This document shows positions 5,619 through 12,876 of a stretch of DNA of 13,740 nucleotides, in pieces; position 1 is the first letter of the stretch; every line of letters starts with the position of its first letter. Location of the stretch: contig CAAGFP010000256.1 of assembly GCA_900769175.1 (NCBI GenBank), positions 1 to 13,740 on the forward strand. The letters run 5' to 3'. A program made the translations under genes and the position numbers. This DNA is from Lachnospiraceae bacterium (GTDB lineage Bacteria; Bacillota; Clostridia; Lachnospirales; Lachnospiraceae). The notes under the pieces were generated by a model. That model did not search any database. It had not been told where the DNA came from and was given only the letters and a program-made list of their open reading frames with translations.

Positions 5619-6977
5619 TTATAACATCATTGTCATATATGGTGGAATACAAATAATTCCATCTTTGATAATCAGATTTCTAGGATGAATGATGTAACTC
5701 TCCCCGATTCGATTCCTATATTTTTCTCTAAAATTATTCAATGATGTTGTTTTATACTGCTTTCCTGATTTCACTTCAATCGGATACATCTTGTATTTCA
5801 ATTTGCTGTTATTTGAGATAATAAAATCGATTTCCATATCATTTCTGTGCTTATCTTCATTATAATGTGTATAGAAATACAACTTATGTCCATTTGCAAC
5901 CAGCATCTGTGCTATGGCATTTTCATAAAGCATTCCTTCATTGATTTCCAGCTTTCCTGACAGTATTTGCTTATACACCTCATCCTCAAGCAATTCATTT
6001 TCATCAAATGCATGGCTTACCAGGAGTCCCGTATCTCCCAAATAACACTTAACATAGCTTCTCGTCTCATTTAATGATAATCCTACATTTGGATCATTAC
6101 ACAAGAAGCACTCATTGGATATCATAGAATCCGCTAACCAAAAGAATGTTTCTTCGTATTGCTCTGCATAACTACCATCTTGCAACTGTTTAAATACAAT
6201 TCGTTTTTCATGCCGTGAAAGGAATCCCGGAATCTGATCATAAATTGAAAGTACTTTGCCTCTGTATCTCGCTTCTATCTTCATAATATCTTCACGATAC
6301 AATCTGAGGATATCTCTCTTTTCCCTATCTGCCTCTGTGAAATCCTTTTTATTCTCGACATATGCTACAACCGGCTTTGGCATACCACCCACAAGCAAAT
6401 ACTGATGAAACAACAGCATTGCCTTATTGTGCATCCCTCTTTCCAATGGTTCTTTCTTTTCGAAACACTTTTTGATATACTCTATGAGTAATTCCTCGCC
6501 CAGTGCAATAGCAAACTCTTCGAAATCCAATGGATACATATTGATGTGCCGTTCCTCGGATGGTATTACAATATCCTTTACGTTCTCTTTGATGGATATG
6601 AGAGACCCTGTTTCTATATAATCATATCTTCCATCTGCCACCAGATATTTTATAGCAGCTCGTGCCTGTGGAAATATCTGTACCTCATCAAAAATAATAA
6701 GTGATTTTCTTTCCGTAAGTTTTTTCCCAAAATGAGTTTGCAACAACATAAAAAAAGTATCAAGGTCATTCAAATATGTTTCAAAATACATTTCAATTTC
6801 CTTATCTTTTTTTGCGAAGTCAATTAGAATATAACTTTCGTATTCTTTTTTTCCGAACTCCTCACAGATGGTAGACTTGCCGATTCGACGTGCCCCTTCC
6901 ACCATAAGCGCTTTTTTTCCTTTGCTTTCTTTCATCCATTCCAAAAGTTTTTTATATATTTTTCTGTGTAATACCAT
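5619..6977 (-). CDS. AAA-family ATPase with DUF4143 C-terminal domain
   Basis: A 452-residue ATP-binding protein of the AAA_14/DUF4143 type. Walker A is GARRIGKST (28-36), Walker B is SLIIFDE with D97/E98, and ETGS (122-125) is the usual sensor segment. The C-terminal part holds the DUF4143 restriction-nuclease-like fold: E352, D384 in EIDFII and E401-V-K403 in PIEVKSGK. I use the ATG at 6977, preceded by GAGGTG (6981-6986), because an upstream in-frame ATG at 7031 lies within a run of regulatory repeats and has no site; it would add 18 residues. The role of the family is not established. Here it is in an accessory region, beside a membrane protein, under a repeat-rich leader. Confidence 0.9.
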   Translation of the reverse strand: MVLHRKIYKKLLEWMKESKGKKALMVEGARRIGKSTICEEFGKKEYESYILIDFAKKDKEIEMYFETYLNDLDTFFMLLQTHFGKKLTERKSLIIFDEVQIFPQARAAIKYLVADGRYDYIETGSLISIKENVKDIVIPSEERHINMYPLDFEEFAIALGEELLIEYIKKCFEKKEPLERGMHNKAMLLFHQYLLVGGMPKPVVAYVENKKDFTEADREKRDILRLYREDIMKIEARYRGKVLSIYDQIPGFLSRHEKRIVFKQLQDGSYAEQYEETFFWLADSMISNECFLCNDPNVGLSLNETRSYVKCYLGDTGLLVSHAFDENELLEDEVYKQILSGKLEINEGMLYENAIAQMLVANGHKLYFYTHYNEDKHRNDMEIDFIISNNSKLKYKMYPIEVKSGKQYKTTSLNNFREKYRNRIGESYIIHPRNLIIKDGIICIPPYMTMML

Positions 6978-6989
6978 AAGCACCTCTAA

Positions 6990-7127
6990 ATTATGCGCAT
7001 ATATACGCCTTTCTTTTTTGATTATGCGCATATAATTAATTTCATCATTCTCTGATTATACGCACATTATACTCCATTCTTTGATTGTACGCAAGTAGGC
7101 TATATACAAAGCATCATATTATACGCA
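6990..7127 (-). repeat. Five-copy TGCGYATAAT array in the ATPase leader
   Basis: Read on the minus strand, the 10-mer TGCGTATAAT or a one- or two-base variant occurs at 7118-7127 (TGCGTATAAT), 7084-7093 (TGCGTACAAT), 7055-7064 (TGCGTATAAT), 7021-7030 (TGCGCATAAT) and 6990-6999 (TGCGCATAAT). Start-to-start distances are 34, 29, 34 and 31 bp, about three helical turns. A weaker copy (GGCGTATATA) is at 7000-7009. Copies 2-4 share further bases after the core (CAAAGAA, CAGAGAA, CAAAAAA). The array ends 13 nt before the start codon and overlaps the likely promoter, which suggests operators. Confidence 0.75.
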
Positions 7128-7289
7128 GATAGTTCATGGATATTATTTCCAAGGATTCAAAAAGTCAAGGTTACGCTTGATAAACAAAATAAGCTTATCT
7201 TTGAAGCAGAGCGTGAACGGACAAAACTGGATTATCCGGCATCGTCAGACAACACGCCACCTCTACCTACACTCCACCACCCTTCCTAA
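7056..7289 (+). pseudogene. Open-frame remnant, unrecognised
   Basis: On the plus strand a frame is open for 77 codons and ends at TAA 7287-7289. Its second half (from about 7164) looks coding: VKVTLDKQNKLIF, then a charged stretch and a proline-rich tail. No plausible start or ribosome binding site exists, and its first half overlaps the minus-strand regulatory repeats. It may be the 3' remnant of a gene lost when the accessory region formed, for example from a mobile element, but I recognise no family. It may equally be chance. Confidence 0.22.
7066..7094 (-). promoter_or_regulatory. Possible promoter of the ATPase operon
   Basis: On the minus strand a perfect TATAAT (7066-7071) is 17 nt from TTGCGT (7089-7094), a poor -35 that is part of the second 10-mer copy. 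Other TATAAT boxes occur inside the 10-mers themselves, so the start point is uncertain. Confidence 0.35.
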
Positions 7290-7347
7290 CCAATTTAGAA
7301 ATGGGTATATGAACCTGCAATTAGGAAAATTTTAGGTGGCAACCTGT

Positions 7348-7409
7348 AAAAAAGAGATGGTACGCCTCGTTTGTAAGCAAGCTCACATGAGTCGTACCAT
7401 CTCTTTTTT
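7348..7409 (-). terminator. Strong bidirectional hairpin terminator after tRNA-Arg
   Basis: A perfect 17-bp stem, 7348-7364 with 7393-7409 (AAAAAAGAGATGGTACG and its complement), encloses a 28-nt loop with its own small CTCA/TGAG hairpin. Both ends carry T runs when read outward, so it can stop transcription from either side. It starts 24 nt after the tRNA 3' end and marks the border between the conserved and accessory parts. Confidence 0.8.
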
Positions 7410-7432
7410 TGCATGACTTGTAGTTTCGCGAA

Positions 7433-7504
7433 CGTTCCCAGCGGGAATCGAACCCACAACTAGCGCTTAGGAGGCGCTTGTTATATCCATTTAACTATGA
7501 GAAC
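7433..7504 (-). tRNA. tRNA-Arg (anticodon CCU)
   Basis: A complete 72-nt cloverleaf on the minus strand. The acceptor stem is 7 bp (GTTCTCA with TGGGAAC, one G-T pair); the D arm is GTTA/TAAC with an 8-nt loop; the anticodon stem AGCGC/GCGCT encloses loop CTCCTAA with anticodon CCT; the variable loop is 4 nt; the T arm is GTGGG/CCCGC with loop TTCGAAT. The discriminator base is G and CCA is not encoded. It reads AGG codons. It lies behind the DUF3881 gene, and its 3' end faces the accessory region, the usual side for integrase attachment. Confidence 0.93.
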
Positions 7505-7578
7505 AAATGCCGTTTTCCGGGTAAAACATATTTAGCAACGGCAACGATAATAAACAAATCCGACGATTTCTTTTTTAA

Positions 7579-8472
7579 TTAGCAGGGTGCATTTTCATAA
7601 TTAATAAATCCCTGCATCCAGATGGTTCCTTTAAATCTTCTTCCAACCTCAGGTTCCCCCAGAAGGTCCTGGCGATTGATGCAAATATCGAAAGATAAAT
7701 CATTGCAATTGATACTCATTAATACCACCTGCTGGTTTGTGTATGTATTTATGATGGTTTTACAAGCCGTAATCTCACCAATAATTGCATACTGATCACT
7801 CTCTAAACCATAAGGCATAAAACAGGTATCCACAATGCTGTATAAATCCTCTTTTAAAATTTTCTGCGAAACAACGGAATACGTATCCATGTCATCAAGG
7901 GTAAGTTTTTCAATTGCTTCCTCATCCCCTCTGCGGGCACGTGTCATTAGAAGATTTCTTTCTGATACCTTTTTCTTAGCAACCTTCTCTTCCGTCGGTT
8001 TTTTCATAAGAGGCATTAGAATTTTACCATTTAATGATAGTCCTGTCAAAGTCAAAGGTATTTTCCCGATATCCGACTTTTTAACTCTCTGTTTTTCTTT
8101 CAGAATAGGAATCATATTCTGAACATAAAAGATCAAAGACACGCCCAGGCGGATTTCATCACAAATACCGGCGAAAGATAGTTTTTCAGCATGCTGGTCA
8201 ATCGTTATTTCCTCCTGCGTACTAATCTCTCCGCCTTTCAGATAAGGAAAATAATAATCACACTGAATATTATCCTCCTCATCCAGTTCGCCACGGACAC
8301 AGATTCCGATTTCAGGAGCAAAGCTTTTGCAACATTCGGCAACCAGATTATCCTGGTTCGTATTCGCATAGTTTTTGATTTCTGCTTCTTTCATACAATA
8401 ATCCGTCAACTCTTTTATCTGCTTACGGCTCATTTCTTTGTTAAATCCAATGGAACGTAAAAATTTATGCAT
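7579..8472 (-). CDS. DUF3881 family protein
   Basis: A 297-residue soluble protein I recognise as the DUF3881 family, found mainly in Lachnospiraceae. Its N-terminus (MHKFLRSIGF, then SRKQIKELTD) is typical. The middle has a strongly basic, low-complexity linker (about 155-175, KKPTEEKVAKKKVSERN), then the sequence TRARRGDEEAIEKLTLDDMD and a C-terminal beta-rich domain ending in GRRFKGTIWMQGFI. No membrane span or catalytic motif is visible. The ATG at 8472 has a strong GGAGG site. It lies 40 nt after serS with no terminator between, so it is probably co-transcribed with the parA-parB-serS operon. Function unknown. Confidence 0.85.
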   Translation of the reverse strand: MHKFLRSIGFNKEMSRKQIKELTDYCMKEAEIKNYANTNQDNLVAECCKSFAPEIGICVRGELDEEDNIQCDYYFPYLKGGEISTQEEITIDQHAEKLSFAGICDEIRLGVSLIFYVQNMIPILKEKQRVKKSDIGKIPLTLTGLSLNGKILMPLMKKPTEEKVAKKKVSERNLLMTRARRGDEEAIEKLTLDDMDTYSVVSQKILKEDLYSIVDTCFMPYGLESDQYAIIGEITACKTIINTYTNQQVVLMSINCNDLSFDICINRQDLLGEPEVGRRFKGTIWMQGFINYENAPC

Positions 8473-8512
8473 CGCTTTCCTCCTTCCTTGTTTATATGGT
8501 TTCTGTCAGAAA

Positions 8513-9796
8513 TTATTTCTTTTTGATTTCAGTCATGCCGCCCATGTAAGGTTGTAATGCTTTCGGAATTTTGATACTTCCGTCTGCCTGAATGTTGTTT
8601 TCTAAGAATGCAATCAATCCTCTCGGAGTAGCAAGAACGGTATTGTTTAAAGTATGAACATAGTAGGTTCCGTTTTCACCCTTAGTACGGATTCCGAGAC
8701 GGCGCGCCTGCGCATCCCCTAAAGTTGAACAGGAACCAACCTCAAAATATTTCTGCTGACGGGGACTCCATGCCTCAACGTCGCAGGATTTTACTTTAAG
8801 ATCCGCCAAGTCACCACTGCAGCATTCCAAAGTACGAACCGGAATATCCAGACTTCTGAAGAATTCTACGGTGTAGCTCCACATTTTATTATACCAATCC
8901 ATGGATTCCTCGGGCTTGCAAAGAACAACCATTTCCTGTTTTTCGAACTGATGAACACGATAAACGCCTCTTTCTTCCATTCCGTGCGCACCAACCTCTT
9001 TACGGAAGCACGGAGAATAGGAAGTCATGGTAATCGGAAGGCTCTTTTCCTGCACAATCTGTCCCTTGAACTTTCCGATCATGGAATGTTCTGAGGTTCC
9101 GATTAAGAATAAATCTTCGCCCTCGATTTTATACATCATGGCGTCCATTTCTTCAAAACTCATAACGCCGTTTACAACGCTGCTTCGAATCATGAAAGGA
9201 GGTACACAGTAGATGAATCCTTTATTAATCATGAAATCTCTGGCATAGCTTAACATTGCGGAATGAATTCTGGCTGCATCTCCCATTAAATAGTAGAAGC
9301 CTTCTCCACTGGTCCGGCCGGCTGCGTCTTTATCAAGACCGCTGATACTCTCAAGAATATCTGCGTGATAAGGTACTTCGAAATCGGGAACGACGGGTTC
9401 GCCGAATTTCTCGATTTCCACGTTTTCGTTATCGTCTTTTCCAACCGGTACGGAAGCGTCGATGATATTCGGAATCTTCATCATGATTTCACGAACTTTA
9501 CCTTCAAGATCGGTCTGCTTTGCTTCTAATTCAGAAAGTTTTGAAGCATTCTCTGCTACCTGTTTTTTTACCTCTTCTGCTTCTTCTTTCTTTCCCTGCG
9601 CCATCAATGCCCCAATCTGCTTTGAGATGGTATTTTTCATTGCTTTCAGGTTATCTGCTTCCTGCTGGGTAAGTCTTCTTTCTTCATCAAGTTTAATTAC
9701 CTCATCAACCAAAGGTAATTTCTGATCCTGAAACTTCTTTCTGATGTTTTCTTTCACTAATTCCGGATTCTCTCTTAAAAACTTAATGTCAATCAT
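8513..9796 (-). CDS. serS: Seryl-tRNA synthetase
   Basis: A 427-residue class II aminoacyl-tRNA synthetase that charges tRNA-Ser in the cytoplasm. Residues about 28-105 form the long antiparallel coiled-coil arm that grips the long variable arm of tRNA-Ser. The catalytic core has GTSEH (233-237), motif 2 at about 264-290 (FRKEVGAHG, then RVHQFEKQE) and motif 3 at about 382-399 (TLNNTVLATPRGLIAFLEN, R392). The length is normal and no key residue is missing. The ATG at 9796 has GGAGGAG upstream. It follows DUF4446 by 24 nt, so no room exists for a T-box leader: expression depends on the parA operon or internal promoters. Confidence 0.98.
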   Translation of the reverse strand: MIDIKFLRENPELVKENIRKKFQDQKLPLVDEVIKLDEERRLTQQEADNLKAMKNTISKQIGALMAQGKKEEAEEVKKQVAENASKLSELEAKQTDLEGKVREIMMKIPNIIDASVPVGKDDNENVEIEKFGEPVVPDFEVPYHADILESISGLDKDAAGRTSGEGFYYLMGDAARIHSAMLSYARDFMINKGFIYCVPPFMIRSSVVNGVMSFEEMDAMMYKIEGEDLFLIGTSEHSMIGKFKGQIVQEKSLPITMTSYSPCFRKEVGAHGMEERGVYRVHQFEKQEMVVLCKPEESMDWYNKMWSYTVEFFRSLDIPVRTLECCSGDLADLKVKSCDVEAWSPRQQKYFEVGSCSTLGDAQARRLGIRTKGENGTYYVHTLNNTVLATPRGLIAFLENNIQADGSIKIPKALQPYMGGMTEIKKK

Positions 9797-9820
9797 TTCT
9801 TTTTCTCCTCCATAAATGGG

Positions 9821-10339
9821 TTATATTTTCGTTCCCGATATTGCTTTCTCTAATGCTCTTTTTTCTTCATCTCCCAAAAGAATATCGCATTCTCCTGCTC
9901 GAATCCTTTTTGTATAAGAATAACAGCCATCGCTGGAATGAACGGAATTTAGTACAAATCCGTTATTGTTTTCATCCAGAAGAGCCAGACAGAAACTGAG
10001 TTTTCCTCCCATTTCCTTAAAAGCATCATATTTTACAATTCCGATTTTCTGAAAAGCACTTTCATGCTTTTTAAATAGTCGACTGATATTTCTTGAGTTT
10101 TTATCTGTTGTATCCCTTAAATATTGCTGCTCTTCACAAATCTGGATAATCTGGCTCTCAAGACTCTTTGCATTCTTCCCTTGCAAAAACTTTTCATATT
10201 TTTTCTTTAATTTCCGATTTTCCAGAAGCTGCCAGACGGTAATTGCTGATAAAATTATAATCAGAACGAATAAAATAATGAAAAGGTAGGAAATATCCAA
10301 ATTTCCAAGTCCAATCTGATTCATCAACGATTGATTCAT
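9821..10339 (-). CDS. DUF4446 family membrane-anchored protein
   Basis: A 172-residue protein with one N-terminal membrane segment (about 17-38, ISYLFIILFVLIIILSAIT), then a basic helical, probably coiled-coil stretch (about 42-95), and the DUF4446 domain, with its signature QKIGIVKYDAF-EMGGKLSFCLALLD and the following NSVHSSDGCYSYTKR. DUF4446 genes commonly sit beside parAB in clostridia; the function is unknown. AGAGGT lies 7 nt before the ATG. Spacers are 34 nt to parB and 24 nt to serS, so it is in the same operon. It probably anchors its domain at the inner face of the membrane. Confidence 0.9.
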   Translation of the reverse strand: MNQSLMNQIGLGNLDISYLFIILFVLIIILSAITVWQLLENRKLKKKYEKFLQGKNAKSLESQIIQICEEQQYLRDTTDKNSRNISRLFKKHESAFQKIGIVKYDAFKEMGGKLSFCLALLDENNNGFVLNSVHSSDGCYSYTKRIRAGECDILLGDEEKRALEKAISGTKI

Positions 10340-10373
10340 TTTTAAACCTCTATCTTCCTGAATTCATTTGACA

Positions 10374-11246
10374 CTATCGTCCTAAAAGATCTAATAATCT
10401 GTCTAAGTCTTCATGAGAATAAAATTCGATTTCGATTTTACCGGAACCGTTTTCTTTGGAACTAATCGAAACTTTTGTACTGTATTTCGTCTTAAGTTTT
10501 TCTTCAATCTGCTGATAAATTTCTTTTAACTGGGTTTCCCTGTTTGTTTTCTCTTTTTTCTGTTTACCGAGATTCTTTACAAGTTTTTCAATGTCTCGAA
10601 CGGAGAGTTTTTCATCAAACACTTTCTGCGCAAGATTATACTGCTGTTGTGCGTCCTCCACAGCAAGAAGTGCTCTGGCATGACCGGTTGAGATCATATC
10701 ATCAATTAACATCTGCTGTACTTCTTCCGTTAATTTAAGAAGTCGCATGGAATTGGTTACTGCCGTTCTTGATTTCGATACCTTTTCAGCCACCTCATCC
10801 TGTTTCAGATTAAACTCCGTCAATAACTTTTTATATGCCATTGCCTCTTCTATCGGATTTAAATCCTCACGCTGAATATTCTCTATCAGGGCGATTTCAA
10901 CAACCTCAAGTTCTGATAATTCTTTTATGATTACCGGTATTTCTTTGAGGCCTGCAATGTTCGCAGCTCTCCATCTTCTTTCACCGGCGATAATCTCGTA
11001 ATAATCATCTTTTTTCTGCACCAGAAGCGGCTGGATGATTCCGTGCTGCTTAATTGATTCGGATAATTCCTGAAGTGCATCTTCTTCAAAGTTTTTTCTG
11101 GGCTGGTCACGGTTCGGCTCAACCTTATTGATTTTCATCATTACAACACTGTCTTTTGCCGGGGTTTGATTTCCCATCTCTTTATCACCGATATCAATTA
11201 ATGCATTTAATCCTCTTGCCTTATTCAAGCCCTTTTTGGGTGCCAT
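10374..11246 (-). CDS. parB: Chromosome-partitioning protein ParB (Spo0J)
   Basis: A 290-residue ParB, a CTP-dependent DNA clamp that loads at parS and spreads on DNA to organise the origin region. The start MAPKKGLNKARGLNALI is the typical basic, ParA-interacting N-terminus. The CTP-binding domain has GERRWRA (88-94) and ENIQREDLNPIEEA (122-135); the helix-turn-helix that reads parS is about 147-170 (KQDEVAEKVSKSRTAVTNSM). A lysine-rich linker and a C-terminal dimerisation domain follow. GGAGG precedes the ATG, 45 nt after parA. The parS sites at 13672 and 13721 are its expected targets. Confidence 0.97.
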   Translation of the reverse strand: MAPKKGLNKARGLNALIDIGDKEMGNQTPAKDSVVMMKINKVEPNRDQPRKNFEEDALQELSESIKQHGIIQPLLVQKKDDYYEIIAGERRWRAANIAGLKEIPVIIKELSELEVVEIALIENIQREDLNPIEEAMAYKKLLTEFNLKQDEVAEKVSKSRTAVTNSMRLLKLTEEVQQMLIDDMISTGHARALLAVEDAQQQYNLAQKVFDEKLSVRDIEKLVKNLGKQKKEKTNRETQLKEIYQQIEEKLKTKYSTKVSISSKENGSGKIEIEFYSHEDLDRLLDLLGR

Positions 11247-11291
11247 TTTTCTTCCTCCTGTTTCCTATTATTCCCTATGAAGTGTTTACGA

Positions 11292-12056
11292 TTATTCGTT
11301 TGCTTCAATAATTTCTTCTGCCAGTTTTAAGTAACTCTCTGCACCGCTGGATTTGGGATCGTATTGCGTAATCGGCATTCCGTAACTGGGAGCCTCTGCC
11401 AGACGAATATTTCTGGGAATCAATGTATCAAAAATTTTATGTTCCAAAACCTCTTTTACGTTTTCCACTACCTGAGCAGATAAATTGGTTCTCGAATCAT
11501 ACATGGTAAATACAACACCCTCCATATCGAGATCCGGATTCAGTTTTCGTTTTACAAGGTTCACGGAATGAATTAACTGACTTAGTCCTTCGAGTGCGTA
11601 ATACTCACACTGGATAGGAACCAATACCGTATTGGATGCAGTCATCGCGTTAACGGTCAACATACTAAGTGAAGGAGGACAATCGATGAAAATATAATCA
11701 AATTTATCTTTCACATAATCAAGTTCATTCTTTAATTTATATTCTTTATGATCTTCGTCAATCAATTCAATTTCTGCTGCTGCTAAATTTACATTTGTAG
11801 GAATAATAGAAAGATTGTCGAATACATTTTCAATCAGACACTCGTTAATAGAACATTCCCCAAGCATTAATTCATAAACCGTATTTTCGAGTTCATTTTT
11901 TTCGATTCCCAACCCACTCGTTGTATTGCCCTGCGGGTCAATGTCTACGACCAGAACTTTTTTTCCTTTTTCTGCCATTGCAGCAGATAAATTAATTGCA
12001 GTTGTAGTTTTACCTACTCCACCCTTCTGATTTGTAATTGCAATAATTTTTCCCAT
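11292..12056 (-). CDS. parA: Chromosome-partitioning ATPase ParA (Soj)
   Basis: A 254-residue deviant-Walker ATPase of the ParA/Soj family, which binds DNA non-specifically as an ATP dimer and positions or drives ParB-parS complexes. The deviant P-loop is KGGVGKTT (11-18) with signature K11 and catalytic K16; Walker A' is DIDPQGN (38-44, D40); Walker B is FIDCPPSL. Length is normal for chromosomal Soj, without the N-terminal DNA-binding extension of plasmid P1-type ParA. GGAG lies 7 nt before the ATG at 12056. Its promoter is strong and preceded by a phased repeat array. Confidence 0.98.
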   Translation of the reverse strand: MGKIIAITNQKGGVGKTTTAINLSAAMAEKGKKVLVVDIDPQGNTTSGLGIEKNELENTVYELMLGECSINECLIENVFDNLSIIPTNVNLAAAEIELIDEDHKEYKLKNELDYVKDKFDYIFIDCPPSLSMLTVNAMTASNTVLVPIQCEYYALEGLSQLIHSVNLVKRKLNPDLDMEGVVFTMYDSRTNLSAQVVENVKEVLEHKIFDTLIPRNIRLAEAPSYGMPITQYDPKSSGAESYLKLAEEIIEANE

Positions 12057-12105
12057 TCAATTTCTCCGTCGAATTTTCTTTTTCATATTTATGTATCGGT
12101 CTTTG

Positions 12106-12134
12106 ATTATACCACTTTAAAATTTTTCTTTCAA
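12106..12134 (-). promoter_or_regulatory. Strong promoter of the parA-parB operon
   Basis: On the minus strand: TTGAAA (12129-12134), 17-nt spacer, TATAAT (12106-12111), with an upstream TG giving the extended -10 TGGTATAAT. It lies about 50 nt before the parA start codon. The repeat array begins 5 nt upstream of the -35 box. Confidence 0.8.
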
Positions 12135-12139
12135 CTTGA

Positions 12140-12279
12140 TTTGATAGAATAATTTTTTATTTTTGATAGAATAATTCTTTCATTTTTAATAAAATATTTG
12201 TTCATTTTGATAGATAATTTTATATTATTTGATAGATTAATATTTGATAGATATTTTTTATTAAAATTAATTTCTATCA
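12140..12279. repeat. 22-bp-phased TTTGATAGA array upstream of the parA promoter
   Basis: The core TGATAGA occurs at 12142, 12164, 12208, 12230 and 12245 on the plus strand, and inverted at 12273-12279. A degenerate TAATAAA at 12187 fills the 22-bp slot between the second and third. The first two copies, TTTGATAGAATAATT, are identical over 15 bases. Spacing of 22, about 22, 22 and 22 bp puts the first five slots on one face of the helix; the last intervals are 15 and 28 bp. It sits where an UP element or a regulator array would act on parA. Confidence 0.7.
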
Positions 12280-12303
12280 TTTTTACAGGTCATTTTATTC
12301 TGT

Positions 12304-12774
12304 TTATTCTTTAAAGAGGTATCTCATTTCGGTATACCGATTCTCTTTTTCTTTAAATCCCAGTTTCTTATAAATCGGATATCCTTTCTTTGTTGCACTT
12401 AAATCTATTCTGCCCAGCCCTGCCTCTTTTCCGTATTGAATCAAATTGGTAATCAACTGTGTGCATAAACCTCTACCCCGATACTCGGGCAGAGTGTATA
12501 CACTTAATACTTCTCCGTAAATTCCATTTAAGAGAATGGAATTCGCCGGAATCTCAATGATATGCAAATACGCGGTCGCTACGATTCGATTCTGATCTCT
12601 TGCAACAAAAGCTATGAGTTCCTCTCCCAGTTTCCGATTGAAATAATCCGGAAGCTGGTTTTTCATACTTTCTTTTTCATGCTCTGACACCTGACCAAAA
12701 TCATCTATCATATAAGCTATTCTTAATTGGATTAATTCATCAATATCTTCCCTGGTTGCTGTATCGAATATCAT
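12304..12774 (-). CDS. GNAT-family N-acetyltransferase
   Basis: A 156-residue single-domain GNAT enzyme, which would transfer an acetyl group from acetyl-CoA to an amine; the acceptor is unknown. The acetyl-CoA motif A is clear: GEVLSVYTLPEYRGRGLCTQL, with R-G-R-G at about 99-102, followed by the family helix LITNLIQYGKEAG. The end (YPIYKKLGFKEKENRYTEM) is the standard GNAT C-terminus. AAGG lies a few bases before the ATG at 12774. It stands between the flavodoxin gene (102 nt away) and the parA repeat region. Confidence 0.9.
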   Translation of the reverse strand: MIFDTATREDIDELIQLRIAYMIDDFGQVSEHEKESMKNQLPDYFNRKLGEELIAFVARDQNRIVATAYLHIIEIPANSILLNGIYGEVLSVYTLPEYRGRGLCTQLITNLIQYGKEAGLGRIDLSATKKGYPIYKKLGFKEKENRYTEMRYLFKE

Positions 12775-12807
12775 ATTACCTTCTCGTATTATATAGTAGT
12801 AGTTTTT

Positions 12808-12827
12808 AAGACCCTCTCCAAGGTCTT
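12808..12827. other. Short inverted repeat upstream of the GNAT gene
   Basis: AAGACC and GGTCTT (6 bp) around an 8-nt loop, in the 102-nt gap behind the flavodoxin gene. It sits 15 nt upstream of a TATAAT (12788-12793, minus strand) that may start GNAT transcription, for which no -35 box is evident. It may be an operator or a weak terminator. Confidence 0.3.
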
Positions 12828-12876
12828 TATAGTTATTATAGTCATAGTCTTTTCTTTACCTCTTCTCTAGGTTCGA

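Noticed and set aside
6990..7127. CRISPR array
   Set aside because: The repeated unit is only 10 bp with spacing of 29-34 bp, copies vary, and no cas gene is present.
9797..9820. T-box leader for serS
   Set aside because: Only 24 nt separate serS from DUF4446, which is too short for a T-box; no specifier-like structure is visible.
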